A DNA stretch of 64,000 nucleotides from Haberlea rhodopensis (GCA_907163345.1 CAJQUN010000003.1:2666001-2730000), one strand, 5' to 3'; positions 12,201-24,882 are shown, numbered from the stretch's first letter. The notes: generated by a model not told the origin, from the letters alone. Numbers and translations: made by a program.

Positions 12201-12897
12201 TAACACAAAAACCAACATTAGAAAATTCACAATTCAATTGAAAATGGTCAGTTAGTTTGCTAACAGATTAATAATTTTTTTGTTAAATTTGGAACAAGCA
12301 ACACATTCCGAAGGGGCAAGGCAGTAGATTTTTGTTTGACATAAGAGTCACTAATGCCATGAATTGGCATGGAAGAACCGTCGCCTATTAATACCGAGTC
12401 ATTGCCCAAATATTTGCTAAATTTTTTAACGTACCTGCATTACCTGTCATGTGGTTGTAACCACCAGTGTCAGTGGTCCATTATGTATCTATGATGATGT
12501 TGTCCAAGGTAAGAGCAGCTAGAGCTTGAGGAATATCCACAGGTTGAGTGGGCTTCTTTGGCACCCACCAGCTGATCTTTGCAATATGACCAGTGGAGCC
12601 ACAATACTGGCAACATTCATCACAGTACATGTCCCTCTCAGTAGGGGTCATGCGTCGTTCACCAGGTGGAGGAGGACGACGTTGCCTTCCGGATTTTTCA
12701 TTGTTGTTATGAGCTTGGAATGCACGGCCAGTGGATGTAAATTGAGGATGATTGGTTCCTCGATTTCCTGACGAGGTAGTGAGCTGGAGGCGTTGTTTTA
12801 GGCCATAGAAAGCCAATAGAGAAGGAGAGTCGGAGAACCAGTGACGGCGTTGATCCAAACTTTGAAGTTGTGACACTACTTCAGAGTATAATGGCAA
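9228..12897 (-). pseudogene. Decayed Ty1/Copia gag-pol
   Basis: Fragments of one Copia polyprotein in minus-strand order: end of gag with a zinc knuckle whose last Cys is Ser (CQYCGSTGHIAKIS, 12897-12481), GAG-pre-integrase WHQRLGHP (12237-11959), integrase core (11868-10452, including PEQIGMVERCHR), then reverse transcriptase with YVDDM and RNase H with SSTEVEYR (10382-9228). Several frameshifts and stops separate these pieces, and the reverse transcriptase segment around the usual QAPRAW region is out of frame. The gag start and 5' LTR are missing near 12900. It cannot encode a functional polyprotein. Confidence 0.9.
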
Positions 12898-13059
12898 ACA
12901 AATTTTTTTTTTAAAAACTTACATTTAAAAAAAAATTATGGTTTACATTTTTTATAATGGTTTCGCTCATGAGCGTATGAATAAGAACTCGTAAACTAAC
13001 TACGTGCATTCAAGTATAATATAATTTATTTTATTGTTTCCTTTAAACTCGATGGCAAA

Positions 13060-13480
13060 AAAACCTGACATACTAGACTTACAATTTCTCCAGCGAATCC
13101 ATGGAGAGAAGTATTCAACCTTGCATGGGCATGCTTACACCAGTTCCATCTAAGCCAGTGTATTAGGAAGAACACATCAGCTGACTTCTTGTATCCACGA
13201 AGATCCTTTGTACATTATAATTGGCTACCGTGGCAGAGAAAACTAATATGAGGAAAGTACACCCCTTGTAAATCTTCGGGTCCAAAGGCAGTAGATGGTC
13301 CCATTGGCATGCTTTCCTGTGTGATTGTCATCACTTGTATCTTCCAAGCATAACTTTTTCTTGCCGATTAGAACCTTCTCCTGACAGTCCTCTATAAAAT
13401 CATGCGTATAGTTCCTCGATTCGGAACACTATTGAGGGCAAGCTCGCCTACAACCTTAACATCATTCTCTTACCGTCTTT
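13060..13480 (-). pseudogene. Ty3/Gypsy protease-region fragment
   Basis: Minus-strand translation in shifted frames gives a stretch like SATVANYNVQRIFVDT followed by SADVFF and LNTSLHGFAGEIV, which matches the gag-protease part of plant Gypsy elements (normally an ID(S/T)GSSAD active site). The DTGS-type catalytic motif reads DTRS, stops interrupt it, and no reverse transcriptase or LTR was found. A short, dead remnant. Confidence 0.5.
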
Positions 13481-14073
13481 CTCATATGATTGCCCATGGC
13501 ACTGGTCTAGGTGCCCATATCCCTGGAGTTGCATTGTTCCAGGGGGAAATGATTATTAGGAATTTGCTCGAGGTTCCTCTTCACCTGTTCGGATTGTTTA
13601 TATTTTCGGGTTGGTTCCCCTCCAAGTTGTTAGAAATCCAACATGCATAATACGCAGCGGAATAATATGTTTGGATTCCAACCATGGACTCATATCGGGT
13701 GTCAAGGACTATACCTTTGTACTGTGTTTGACGCAAATTTCTCGAAGCAACACGTCCACGAGTCACAAGCAAAGCTTTTGCAACTTCGCCTCTACGGTAT
13801 CCACACGATCAAAGTGATGAAGGGATGTTGCAGATATCATGTTGCTAGACTTGATATTCAACAGAAAAAGGAACGAGCCACCAAGCGAAGCGACGGCGGT
13901 TACCCTTTTGTTTTGCTAGGTTTAGAGTTTTTGTTAATTCTCAATTAACATCTGATTTTGCAAAACTTAATGCATGCATATGTACACGTATGTAAGGCGA
14001 GTAATATTATTAGGAGTAGGGTTTTCCAAAAACTCTCTGGCCGATCCATTATCCCCTTCGTATGTGTATATCC

Positions 14074-14076
<3 letters not shown>
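13481..14076. other. Non-coding stretch, probably retrotransposon-derived
   Basis: Continues upstream of the Gypsy fragment. The words atccaacatgcataatacgc and acgcagcggaat near 13637-13662 recall LTR or internal sequence of plant retrotransposons, but no repeat partner is present. No gene supported. Confidence 0.3.

Positions 14077-14149
<73 letters not shown>
14077..14149. repeat. (TA)n microsatellite
   Basis: About 73 bp of pure TA alternation. It produces spurious YIYI open frames on both strands. Confidence 0.95.
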
Positions 14150-14152
<3 letters not shown>

Positions 14153-14589
14153 ATATATCTCGTAGGCTTTTTAGGCAATGATCGGAAAGATCTCCTTATC
14201 GTAGCCCATGAGTAAAGGCACTGATAAGTAATTAGAAGTTAATTAATGAGAGTGGAAATTGACATTGTACATGTCAATTGGCAGTCGGGTCAGAACATGA
14301 TGAATGTACAAATATATCTTTTTGAAATATTTGTATTAACACCAAAATTTTGTTAAAATAATTTAGTAAATATAAAATTTGTATTAAATTGATAGATTTA
14401 ATTTTTGTGATTGAAATAAGGACACGAAGTCAGGTGTGGACTGTACATGTGATGTACATGCACCAGTACACCGGTAACACCACAATGTTCATAATTGCTC
14501 AAGGATTAATATATATTTGTGTAGGACGTAAAAACACAGTAAAACATGTAAAACATACACAGATCACAGACACGCACTAAAATGTGCGA

Positions 14590-16330
14590 AAACATGCACA
14601 CCTTTGCGACCACCGACCACCGCGCACAAATCCACTCCGTTCACCATCTTCCGACCATATATCGACGATAAAGACATACCACCGTGTTCCTAACTCAGAG
14701 GCACAAAAGATTTAAGTTTTGAAAAGTGGTTCAATTTATCCTGGAACGATGAAACTCACGGAGACTAGGGTTCTTCGGGTTTTGGTTCAATTTCTTCAAT
14801 TCAATCACAAATTGGAGGAAGCCCAAGCATTGATTCTCTTTGCCTCACCCGTACTAAACTTTCTACACTCGCCACTGCCACTATCCCCGCCGGAGCTCGC
14901 CGAATCGGAAGAAATGCGTGCGTGACACTGTGCGAAATTGGGTAAAACTCGATGCTCGATTTTTCTGACTTTGCTTCGATAACTACAATTTAATTTGGAC
15001 TATAATTGGTGAAAAATAATTTTAATTGGTGAAAACGTATTTAACAATGTATATTAAGATGTAATAGCATCAATTTGATTACCCTAAATTGGTAAAGTTG
15101 TGACTAAAATTGCTGACCAAGTTTTGGTGATTAGTTTTTTGAATTGTGAATTTATATTGATACACAGTGTATACATAGACTCTACAAGCTCAATTCATCC
15201 CTCATATATCGAGAAGTAAAGGTATGTTACGATCGGATAACACACGACATGTATCTGTATCAGTTGGTATATGATTTGATGACTTATGTGAATTACTTGA
15301 AATTACGTGACTACGTGATTTATTTAAATTATGTGGCATTCATTCTTAACATGTCGATGTATGGAAATAAATATTTTGTTAACACACATAATTTTTTATA
15401 CTTACATCGATGTATGACATACACGTTGAGCTACGATTCTTTGATGCCTTATTGTTTTGGACTCGATCAATCATAAGGGTTGTACATGGACTGACATTAA
15501 GTGTCCTGAAAGGCATAGGGATTTGTGACCCTTATGATTGCTATGATTTGTTGATATGGGATTGATGGCGTATTGCCGACGTCATCCTCTGGATTATCCC
15601 TATTCGTTACGATTGTTATAAGGTTGCGCCTTGTGACATCATTTGTATGATATGATGTCAGGATATGGGATGTGGTGAGCTTCATTGATGCTCCGAATTG
15701 ATATCCCTTTTGCTTGACAGGCTCGAGCGAATTAACTATGTAGTATTTGGACTTTCATTTATTGGCTCCGAGATACCGAGTGGATGGGTATATGATACCG
15801 ACATGACATGACATGCTTTGCATTACATTTCATTTCATATATCGTTTTATAGTTACATAGTGTACTTATTTTGATCGTTCCATATTGGGCTTTTGCGCAC
15901 CCACAAGGGGGCTATTGTTGTCTTTGTGTGTTGACAATGACAGGTAGTACAGGCAGGACGCCAAAGAGTGTACGTCCGGTGGGAGCCACACTTGAAATGT
16001 TTATTCTCCTGTTCATCACAGTGGTATATGTATATACCTACCTGAGGTGTGTCCCTCGGGTGTGTTTATGTATATTCATTTGATTTCAGGCCAGTATGGT
16101 CAATTGTTTCGCTGTTTACGCTATAATTATCATTGTGTGATCATTAATCACATGATTAGGATTGGACCCTCACAATCCGCCTTTGATCGTGGAGTTATTG
16201 ACTCAAGACGTGTCCGAGAAATCTGTGCATCAGCAATGCACGTTCGTCCACGTCCATTGATTTGTCAATTATGTCCGGGTTTTTCGCTATTGTTTGACCA
16301 ATAAGCCAAGCATGTATGATGATGTTCGGA
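14590..16330. other. Non-coding, possibly LTR or UTR remnant of a Gypsy element
   Basis: Moderately GC-rich DNA with no plausible protein. Phrases such as gcgcacccacaagggggcta, the short TGACATGACATGACATG repeat and the tract cattacatttcatttcatat remind me of long Gypsy LTRs, but no second copy or primer-binding site lies in the window. Small open frames at 14719-14925, 15249-15476 and 16047-16304 look random. Confidence 0.25.
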
Positions 16331-16692
16331 CAATATGTGTTCGGTTTCCGTGTTTGCTGTATCACTTGTTCGGTAACTATATGAGATTTTACCCGAGTAG
16401 ACTGATTCATTATAAGACATCAACTACATGTTAAAACGACTTTTTTTTAGAAAGATTAAAATGACTTATTTTACTATCTATTAAAAATGTTACCAAGGCA
16501 GTAGGATATAATAAATTGTCCTCCTTTCTGCTACGAATATTTAATATTATTATTTCAATTGTGGTATTTAAAAATAATCACAAAAATAGAAATGCATCAA
16601 CATATATGTAGGCTTTATCATTTGCTTGGTTAAAAGGAATTTAGCAATTAATTTAGGAACAGTAATAATATTATATTAACTTATCCTTACTA

Positions 16693-16754
<62 letters not shown>

Positions 16755-17442
16755 TTACTAGATTTTGATAGACCATGTACGGTATATTCTATGATGCTAT
16801 ACACGATACCAACAAAAGGACCTAAAGGTAAAGTGTGTTGGCTTTCGTCAAATGCAGAATTAACAGCGGGATTATCTTACACGTATGTCTTGGCACTTTA
16901 TATAATAACAATTAATTATATGCGACTTAAGTATAATATGGAACATACGTAATGCATAAGCATCATATATTATTTTGTCTTCGTAAACATATATTAATTA
17001 ATTTTTGAGTTAATCATGATATAACAAAATGAGAGAGTTAAATCAATGTGAGATGCAATATATTTTAGAAAATTAATATATATAATTTTTAATTAACAAT
17101 AATCCATAGAACCTGTATAATATCCTTGTCTCACATAGATAAAAATTGAAAGTTTAAAATGATTTATAAAATGTTATAATAGACTCGTATATCAACTTAA
17201 ATAATTATTATATAGATTTCAGTCATACGTACACAAGAAACTTTTGGTCATAATTTATATAATATATATATTTCCATACCACCTCTGCTGTTAATATCTA
17301 ATTTTAGATTTATATTTTTTTAATTTGGTTTAGTTTGAACAAAATTCCAACTTAATATTTTCAAAAAAAAAATATTCCAACTTAATCTCAAACATAACTA
17401 CAAAACAAAACTCGCCGTATTCCAATCCCATGTAAAGTTACA
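16331..17442. other. Upstream region of OCT4
   Basis: Very AT-rich DNA with no gene. It includes a simple-repeat patch at 16691-16752, where TAA triplets turn into their complement TTA (a foldable inverted repeat) and then into TA dinucleotides. The OCT4 promoter must lie in the last few hundred bases; no single element stands out. Confidence 0.4.
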
Positions 17443-19601
17443 ATGTCAGAGAATTTCCCTTCAGAGCGTTCCAATGACCCAGACCTCCACCGGCCGCTTC
17501 TCGGACCGGTGGCCTCCGCATCCGACAATCCATCGGTGAGGCTGTGCGTAGACGACATGCTGCAGAAGTATTGCGGGGAGTTTGGGCGGTGGCAGCTGAG
17601 ACACTTCGTATTGACCAGCATGGCTTGGGCTCTGGAGGCGTTCCACACCATGGTTGTCATCTTCGCCGACCGTGAACCAGCGTGGCGGTGCTCGATCGGT
17701 GGAACCGCTGGTTGCTCGGCGGCGGCGAAGAGCGTGTGCGAACTTGAACCCGGTTCGTGGGAGTGGGTCGGTGGAGAGGGGAGTTCGACGGTAGCGGAGT
17801 TTGGATTGGTTTGTGGACAGAAATACAAGGTTGGATTGGTGCAGGCCTTGTTTTTCGGAGGCTGCATGATAGGTCAGTATCCCGATTTTTCAGTTCATTT
17901 TTCTAAGTTTCCAGCTTTCATAATTTTCGAAATAAATATATCAATGATTCTTATTTTAAACTAATTTTTCAGTATGCTATAATCGATATTTTCGATAATT
18001 TACATTTTTCTTACAGAATTTTGTGGTAATATAAAAAAATTAAAATTTTTTTATAATAAAAGACAATTAAATATTTTATTTTATCTAAATATTATATATG
18101 TGTTGGTGTGCAAACTTGATTCGTACAAAAATTTGCTGATTTCTATAATCAAACTGTTGATTATAATTTAAATAATATATTGTATAGTTTCGAATCTATA
18201 AGATATGAAATTTAGAACGAGATTCAAAGAACTGTCAATTAATTTCTAGCAAGTTGGTTTTATCAGTTCAACTTGATAAAAGGAACAGATTATAAGTTTG
18301 TGTTAAAAGGATAAGATTTGAAACGTCTCTCTCTTTCGGTCTTTCCCTTCTGAACTAAAAATCGCAACCTAGATTAACTGTAACATGAAGATTTTGGACA
18401 TATTTTTTTGTCAGGTGCTGGAGTATTTGGCCACCTTTCAGATTCTAAACTCGGAAGAAAAGGTTCACTACTGGTGGTATGCATCTTGAATGCCATTTTT
18501 GGTTGTCTTACTGCACTTTCTCCAGATTACTATACCTACGCCCTCTTTCGTCTTCTCACCGGATTCAGCACTGGTGGAGTAGGCTTGTGTGCTTTTGTCC
18601 TAGCAACAGAACCTGTCGGCCCTACTAAGCGTGGAATCGCTGGAATGTCCACATTCTACTTCTTCTCAACTGGGATAGCCGTGCTTTCAGGTGTAGCTTA
18701 CATTTTTCGATCATGGCGAGCCCTTTATGTCGTATCTTCGATTCCATCCATTCTCTTCCTCGTAACCATCCTTCCATTTGTTTCCGAGTCCCCTCGATGG
18801 TGTCTTATCCGAGGAAAGACGAATCGTGCCATGAAAATCATGCGTCAAATCGCTAAATCGAATGGAAATAACATTCCTGATGGTGTCACCCTCGCCCTCG
18901 ACGAAGAGGCGAATGAAACTCCGGAAAAATTTAAAGATAGTGCCGCTGATAAAACCGAACTTGAATCCAAAGAAGCTGTAACGGGATCCGTGGTGGATGT
19001 GCTTCGTTCACCACTCACACGTATCCGTTTATTCCTATCAGTTGGCATCAACTTTTTATGCTCGATTGTATACTACGGACTGAGTTTAAATGCAGTAAAT
19101 CTCGGAACCAATCTTTATCTGAATGTTTTCCTCAATGCAGCAGCTGAAATGCCTGCATATCTGCTAACCGCACTTTTGTTAGATAAGTATGGCCGAAAGC
19201 CTTTAGCCATAGGGACACAATGGTTTAGTGGAGCATTTTGTGTTGTGGGAACCTTGTTCAAGGGCTATGGTATATGGAAGACGATCCGAATGTTTTGTGG
19301 TATATTGGGGATATTTGGCATGGCTGGAACTTACAATTTGTTGTTTATTTATACGATAGAACTGTTTCCTACCGTCGTTCGAAACGCAGCGCTTGGATGC
19401 GCGACGCAAGCAGCACAAATGGGAGCATTACTGGCGCCATTCATTGTTGTCTTAGGAGACGGAATCCCGTTTTTTGTTTTCGGGGTTTGTGGGATTTTAG
19501 GAGGGTTTTTGGCGTTTTTCTTACCGGAGACTTTGAACCGCCCTTTGTATGATACAATGGCGGGAATGGAGGGGGGAGAAACCGGGTGGGCTCATGTTTG
19601 A
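17443..19601 (+). CDS. OCT4: Organic cation/carnitine transporter 4-like (MFS)
   Basis: Major facilitator superfamily membrane transporter of the plant OCT group, which in Arabidopsis includes members at the plasma membrane and tonoplast; the substrate here is not shown by the sequence. Two exons, 17443-17872 and 18415-19601, joined at a GT-AG intron in a Gly codon, give 538 residues, the usual family length. The N-terminal 50 residues are hydrophilic. The first loop after helix 1 holds several Cys residues (WRCSIGGTAGC, VCELEPGSWEW). The MFS signature GHLSDSKLGRKG sits right after the exon junction, PESPRW-like SESPRWCLIRGK follows helix 6, DKYGRKPLAIG marks the second half, and ELFPTVVRNAALG precedes the last helices. 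The end is LPETLNRPLYDTM. No frame lesion. The close likeness to Arabidopsis OCT4 is from memory of that protein, so the paralogue number is less sure than the family. Confidence 0.93.
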
Positions 19602-20418
19602 TATGATTCCAGGATCTTGCATATATTGGTATGTTGCATGGCGAAAGATTCTGTTGCTGCTCCAATAATGATTTGTGTGATTATAATAGGTTTTCATTCA
19701 GTTTTCACTTACATAACCTCTATGTTACACATGAGCTTCTTGACTCGAGTTGAACCAATATATTTTACGATTCTTTTAATGCAAGCAGAGATTAAATCTT
19801 TTCTTTTTTTCAGAGTTTACGAATTTTTTATCCATTGTTTCCATTTAGTCTTCTATCACATTATTGTACCTCTATGAATAAGGGGCCATATCGAACAAGA
19901 AAAGGGGAAGATATGCTGTCTTCGTCTATTCTTGGAGTTTGCAGTCTCAGTTTTACTTGTAAAGGCTGTCTGGGTTTGAAGGGAGTTGGGGCCGACAGTA
20001 TTAGATGCGTGGGGGGTTTTTGTCAATGTGTCGAGATTGGAACTACTACATCACCGAAGCAGAAGCTTCGGCTTTGAAGTTGAGATTGTGATATATATGA
20101 TTATGTAAATATTTTAATAGATACATTTCAAATTGGAATTTAGGATGGCTTTAAAAAAAGATGTGTGCAAGTTTCAAATTTCATTTCATACTCAAAGTAA
20201 TCTTCTCCGGTAAGGGTGGACGTTCGGGTACCCAAACCCAACCAGGTCGTGTTATTTTTTAAAAATAAAACCCGAACCGAATTGGATAGGTCGGCTCAGG
20301 GTTGGGTAGATTATTCATTGTAAGCCAAAATAAACTCATTGGTATGCATTTCCATATTATTAGGAATAGTGGGTATGAAGAGTGACCAAATAAATAAAAG
20401 AATTTACCTATCAGTATG
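19602..20418. other. 3' flank of OCT4 with MITE-like patch
   Basis: No gene. A GC-richer stretch at about 20213-20310 (gggtggacgttcgggtaccc, aaacccgaaccgaattgg) resembles MITE sequence. The words cattgtaagccaa and aataaaagaatttacctat occur at about 20317-20410 and again just beyond the Copia insertion at 25139-25172, a small duplication into which the Copia inserted. The last five bases, gtatg at 20414-20418, are the target duplication of the next element. Confidence 0.4.
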
Positions 20419-20660
20419 TAATAGATTTAGAGAGGAATGATGAATTCATCTTGAATTGTTTTATTGATACCATTGAACATATATATATACAAGTGATGAA
20501 ACTGAAATCTAAACAACCTCCTATACTTTAGCTACAACTTAGATACAAAATGATATTCTTATCTTATCTAGTTGTGATCTTTGATAGAGTAATCTGAGAT
20601 CTCAAATATTTGATATTTGGTATTCAAATATTTGATCTTGTTTGAATTGTATCCTTATCA
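20419..20660 (-). repeat. 3' LTR of the complete Copia
   Basis: 242 bp. On the element's own strand it starts TGATAAGG and ends CTATTA. It is identical to the 5' LTR except for one fewer AT pair in a short TA run. Confidence 0.95.
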
Positions 20661-20667
20661 TACCCCC

Positions 20668-23600
20668 TCAAGATGGAGCTCGACATGAGAGTCCAATCTT
20701 GTCCCTGAGAGAAATGAACCGAGTCCGCGGTAGAGGTTTTGTTAGGATGTCAGCTAGTTGATCGGTAGATGACACATGAGCAACTCGAAGAGAACCATTC
20801 TGCACTTGATCGCGGATGAAATGAAAGTCTATAGCCACATGTTTCATCCTGGAGTGAAAAATGGGATTGGAGCAAAGTTGGTTTGCCCCAATGTTATCAC
20901 AGTAGATAACCGGACAAGCGGATAGTGTGACCCCGAGCTCAGTGAGGAGAGAGCACACCCAATTAATCTCAGCGGTAGTGTTAGCAACTGATCGATATTC
21001 TGCTTCGGTGGAGGAACGAGCTACTGTTCTTTGCTTCTTTGATGTCCAAGAAATAGGATTGCGGCCAAGATAAATAATGTAGGAACCTGTCGAGGTGTAG
21101 TCATCCTTGTTCCCTGCCCAGTCGGCATCAGAGAAAGCATGAAGTGAGATAGGTGAGTTGCGGTGGAGCTGCAGACCATGATTAAGAGTGCCACAAAGAT
21201 ATCGTATCAGACGTTTGACTAGAGCCCAATGATCTGTAGTTGGCTTGTGCATAAACTGAGATAATTTATTAACTGCAAATGCGATGTCAAGACGAGTGAG
21301 TAGAAGATATTGCAAACTACCCAAAACAGCCCGATATTCAGTGGGATCAGCCAACGGTGTCCCAGAGTGTAAAGTGAGGTTAGAGTCTGCGGGTAATGGT
21401 GTTTGCACCGGGTTTGCATCAGACATGTGAGTTCTAGCAAGAAGATCCAACATATATCGCCGTTGAGATAGGAGAACACCTTGGTTATTAGGAATGATTT
21501 CGACCCCGAGAAAGTATGAGAGCAAGCCAAGATCTTTAAGTGAGAACCGAGCAGCCAAGATCTTGACAAAGTTATGCAGCATAGGGACATTATCGCCAGT
21601 GATAATTATATCATCCACATATACAAGTAGATATATGATATGACCATTGTTGGTGGATATGAAGAGAGATGTGTCAGCATGAGAGTTCGTGAATCCGGAT
21701 TGTAGGAGGAAAGTACGAAGTTCATGATACCAAGCACGTGGGGCTTGTTTTAAGCCATAAATAGCTTTCCTTAGTTTGCAAACATGGGATGGATATTCTA
21801 GATCAGTGAATCCTGAAGGTTGACTCATGAAAACATTTTCATGAAGGTGACCTTGCAAAAAGGCATTGTTGACATCAAGTTGGCGAAGTTCCCACCCACG
21901 GCTTATTGCGAGACTTAGAATAAGGCGAACTGTGGTTGGCTTAACAACGGGACTAAAAGTATCATGATAATCAACTCCCGGACGTTGGTGAAATCCCTTA
22001 GCAACCAAACGAGCTTTAAACCTGTCAATTGAGCCATTAGAATTGCGTTTAATGCGAAAGATCCACTTACAACCAACTACATTCTGAGTGGGTGTAGATG
22101 GCACTAGTTCCCATGTCCCATTTCGAACAAGAGCATCATATTCATCCGACATGGCCTGACGCCACTTGGGATCTTTTAAAGCTTGGGATGCTGTAGTTGG
22201 TTCAATATCAGGAGATGAAGATAACTGGGCATGGAGGTTGAGTTTTTTTATAGGTTTGTGGATGTTGGCTTTGGCCCTGGTGCACATATGATGGGTGGAG
22301 GTAGTTAATGGGGGTGCTGGTGTATTTATAGTGTCAGTAGTGGTTGGGTTGGGTGGTGTGATTGTGATGGGTTCTGGTGTATGATTGATTGTCTGATCTA
22401 TGAGGCCTTGTGGTGGAGAAGAACCTTCACACTCGGGTAAATGCTGAGAGGTCGCCGCTGGTGGTGGCATGAGTGGCAGATCATCCTGGGTTATGTGGAT
22501 AATAGGTGGGATCCAGGCTGATGAGGTGGATGAGTCAGGGCGAGGAGAGTGGCTTGAGATGGACGAGAAAGGGAAAATAGACTCGAGGAACTTGACATGT
22601 CGTGAGACAAATGTTTTGGAGGATGAGGGATCAAAGCATAGATAAGCACTCTGAGTGAGGGAGTATCCAAGGAAGACACAGGGTTTGGAGCGTGGTTCAA
22701 GCTTGTGTGATGTATATGGTCGGAGCCATGGATAGCAAAGGCATCCAAAAACTTTGAGTTTGGAGTAGTTGGGCGAGTGATGAAATATGCTTTCATAAGG
22801 GGAAGAGTAGCCAAGATTCGGGGATGGCATACGGTTAATTAGGTACACTGCGGTAGCGAAAGCATTGTGCCAAAAGATTAAAGGAATTGAGGCATGAGTC
22901 AGTAAGGTGAGACCTGTTTCGACTATGTGTAGATGGCGTCGTTCGGAGATACCATTGTGTTCAGGGGTGTGTGGTGGTGTAGTGAAATGAGAGATGCCAT
23001 GAAGAGCTAGATAGTTTGAAAGTGCAATATATTCACCCCCATTATCGGAGTATAAGGTTTGAATGTGATGGTTAAAGTGTCGTTCCACTAGAGCTTTGAA
23101 TCGAATGAAAATATCTTTAACATCAGACTTGTGTTTTAGTGGGTAAAACCAAATATATTTGGTAAAGTGATCAACAAAAATAACATAATATTTAAAACCA
23201 TCATGAGAAATGACAGGGGATGTCCATACATCAGAAAACAAAATTTCCAATGGGTTATTGGATATGAGAGTAGAGTTTGAAAATGGGAGTTTATGACTCT
23301 TATTACAGTGGCATGCATTGCATGAAAAATCTGAAATAGATGAAGATAAATCTAACTTATGACGCGAAGCAGTGTGATGGAGAATGTGGAGAGCTGGATG
23401 GCCTAATCGGTGGTGCCAGATTGGGGATGATGTTTTGACACTAGAGAATGCAAGTAACGGTGGTGATGCCGGCCACTCATAGACACCATCCTTAGTTTGT
23501 CCCTTCAGCATTGGTACTCTCGTGCGAAGATCCTTCACAAGAAAAGAGGATGGTAAGAATTCAATAGAAACCTGATTAGAGGAGCAAAATTGAGAAATGG

Positions 23601-24837
23601 AAATGAGATTCTTTTTCATATGTGGAACACATAAAACATTGTCCAAAGTAAACTGAGTAGTAGGGGTTTTGAGGGATGTGGAACCAGTGTGGGTTATTGG
23701 TAGACCCGTGCCATCACCAATCATTATATCATCAAATCCAGCATAGGGCGCATGAAGGGAGAGGTTGCTCAAGTCAGAGGTGACATGGTGAGAAGCACCA
23801 CTGTCCATTAGCCATGGTTGAGTAGGTGGATTGTTGGCTGCATAGTGAGCTCTAGGTGGTGCCTGTGAAAAAGCTGCCTGCCCAAGTGACCCTGCATTGG
23901 ATTGAACAGGGACAAAGGTGAAGGAAGGACATCTTTTGGCCGTGTGTCCTTGAATGCGACATATTTGACAATATCCAAGGTAAGGGCGTTGTGGAGGACG
24001 CGGATGACCAGGCCCTGGAATGTGTCTGGCAGAGATAGGCCCTGGACCAGAAGGTGGACGCCAACCTGTGTTGTTTGTTTTGAAGTTGGGACGCCAGCCA
24101 GTAGTGTTTCGATTTGTGGGATTGGCAGATGCTGGAAAGTATGAGGCACCAGCTTTGGATCCTTGTAGGATGGCTTCAAAGTTGATAAGTTTTTCATGAA
24201 GTTCATCGAAGTCAATAGGGTTGTCCCTGGCCTGAACAGCACGAACCAGTTCTTTGTAATCATCACCGAGTTCTTCCAGAATTTTTTCCGTGAGATCTTC
24301 TTGATCCAGTGGAGCTCCAAGGATTGCAAGTTCATCCGCCCGTGCTTTAACGGTTTGAAGAAATTCAGTGATGTTCTGGGTGCCTTTGGTAAGATTTTTG
24401 AGTGTATTTTTGATCTGTTTGATCCGTCCCCGAGATGGTTTCGCATAGGTGTTGGCTAGTATTGTCCAGGCTTCACGAGAGGTTGTGACTCGAGCAATAA
24501 AAGGGATTATTGTTGGTGACAGAGAACCAACAATTGCATTGAGTAGTAATTGATCCTGCCGAATCCAATGAGAGTAGGCTGGATTTGGTGTTTCTGTGTT
24601 GTTGACAGTAAGAGTAGCAACCGGACATGGTGTCAAACCATCAATATATTTAAGTAAATCATAGCCGATGAAGAGAGTTTGGAATTGGAGTCGCCAAGAG
24701 ACATAGTTTTGGGACGTGAGTTTGAGGGGAGTTTGTGCAGCAACATTGATGCTTATCAATGTATTCTGAGATTCTGTGGTGGTGTGAGTGTTTGTGGTTG
24801 ATGAGTTTGAAGAGGAAGAGGTTGTGTTTGTCGTCAT
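20668..24837 (-). CDS. Copia gag-pol polyprotein, intact, 1389 residues
   Basis: Single open frame from ATG at 24837. Order of domains is the Copia order. Gag occupies roughly residues 30-280, followed by a zinc knuckle CQICRIQGHTAKRC (CX2CX4HX4C) near 290-303. The aspartic protease site DSGAS is near 345. The integrase HHCC region (WHHRLGHP) starts near 475 and the core carries LFSDVW, LYSDNGGEY and PEHNGISER, supplying the D, D, E residues near 532, 595 and 629. Reverse transcriptase has YVDDII near 1074, and RNase H has SDADWAG and SSTEAEYR near 1280. No frameshift or stop is present. It replicates the element by reverse transcription in cytoplasmic particles and integrates the cDNA. Lineage within Copia was not determined. 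Confidence 0.95.
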   Translation of the reverse strand: MTTNTTSSSSNSSTTNTHTTTESQNTLISINVAAQTPLKLTSQNYVSWRLQFQTLFIGYDLLKYIDGLTPCPVATLTVNNTETPNPAYSHWIRQDQLLLNAIVGSLSPTIIPFIARVTTSREAWTILANTYAKPSRGRIKQIKNTLKNLTKGTQNITEFLQTVKARADELAILGAPLDQEDLTEKILEELGDDYKELVRAVQARDNPIDFDELHEKLINFEAILQGSKAGASYFPASANPTNRNTTGWRPNFKTNNTGWRPPSGPGPISARHIPGPGHPRPPQRPYLGYCQICRIQGHTAKRCPSFTFVPVQSNAGSLGQAAFSQAPPRAHYAANNPPTQPWLMDSGASHHVTSDLSNLSLHAPYAGFDDIMIGDGTGLPITHTGSTSLKTPTTQFTLDNVLCVPHMKKNLISISQFCSSNQVSIEFLPSSFLVKDLRTRVPMLKGQTKDGVYEWPASPPLLAFSSVKTSSPIWHHRLGHPALHILHHTASRHKLDLSSSISDFSCNACHCNKSHKLPFSNSTLISNNPLEILFSDVWTSPVISHDGFKYYVIFVDHFTKYIWFYPLKHKSDVKDIFIRFKALVERHFNHHIQTLYSDNGGEYIALSNYLALHGISHFTTPPHTPEHNGISERRHLHIVETGLTLLTHASIPLIFWHNAFATAVYLINRMPSPNLGYSSPYESIFHHSPNYSKLKVFGCLCYPWLRPYTSHKLEPRSKPCVFLGYSLTQSAYLCFDPSSSKTFVSRHVKFLESIFPFSSISSHSPRPDSSTSSAWIPPIIHITQDDLPLMPPPAATSQHLPECEGSSPPQGLIDQTINHTPEPITITPPNPTTTDTINTPAPPLTTSTHHMCTRAKANIHKPIKKLNLHAQLSSSPDIEPTTASQALKDPKWRQAMSDEYDALVRNGTWELVPSTPTQNVVGCKWIFRIKRNSNGSIDRFKARLVAKGFHQRPGVDYHDTFSPVVKPTTVRLILSLAISRGWELRQLDVNNAFLQGHLHENVFMSQPSGFTDLEYPSHVCKLRKAIYGLKQAPRAWYHELRTFLLQSGFTNSHADTSLFISTNNGHIIYLLVYVDDIIITGDNVPMLHNFVKILAARFSLKDLGLLSYFLGVEIIPNNQGVLLSQRRYMLDLLARTHMSDANPVQTPLPADSNLTLHSGTPLADPTEYRAVLGSLQYLLLTRLDIAFAVNKLSQFMHKPTTDHWALVKRLIRYLCGTLNHGLQLHRNSPISLHAFSDADWAGNKDDYTSTGSYIIYLGRNPISWTSKKQRTVARSSTEAEYRSVANTTAEINWVCSLLTELGVTLSACPVIYCDNIGANQLCSNPIFHSRMKHVAIDFHFIRDQVQNGSLRVAHVSSTDQLADILTKPLPRTRFISLRDKIGLSCRAPS

Positions 24838-24882
24838 GTCGAGATTGAGGAAGAAGAAGAGAGATTCAATGCTCTGATACCA

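Noticed and set aside
13402..13948. Small plus-strand open frames
   Set aside because: They lie opposite or next to a Gypsy fragment and show no motif or codon pattern of a gene.
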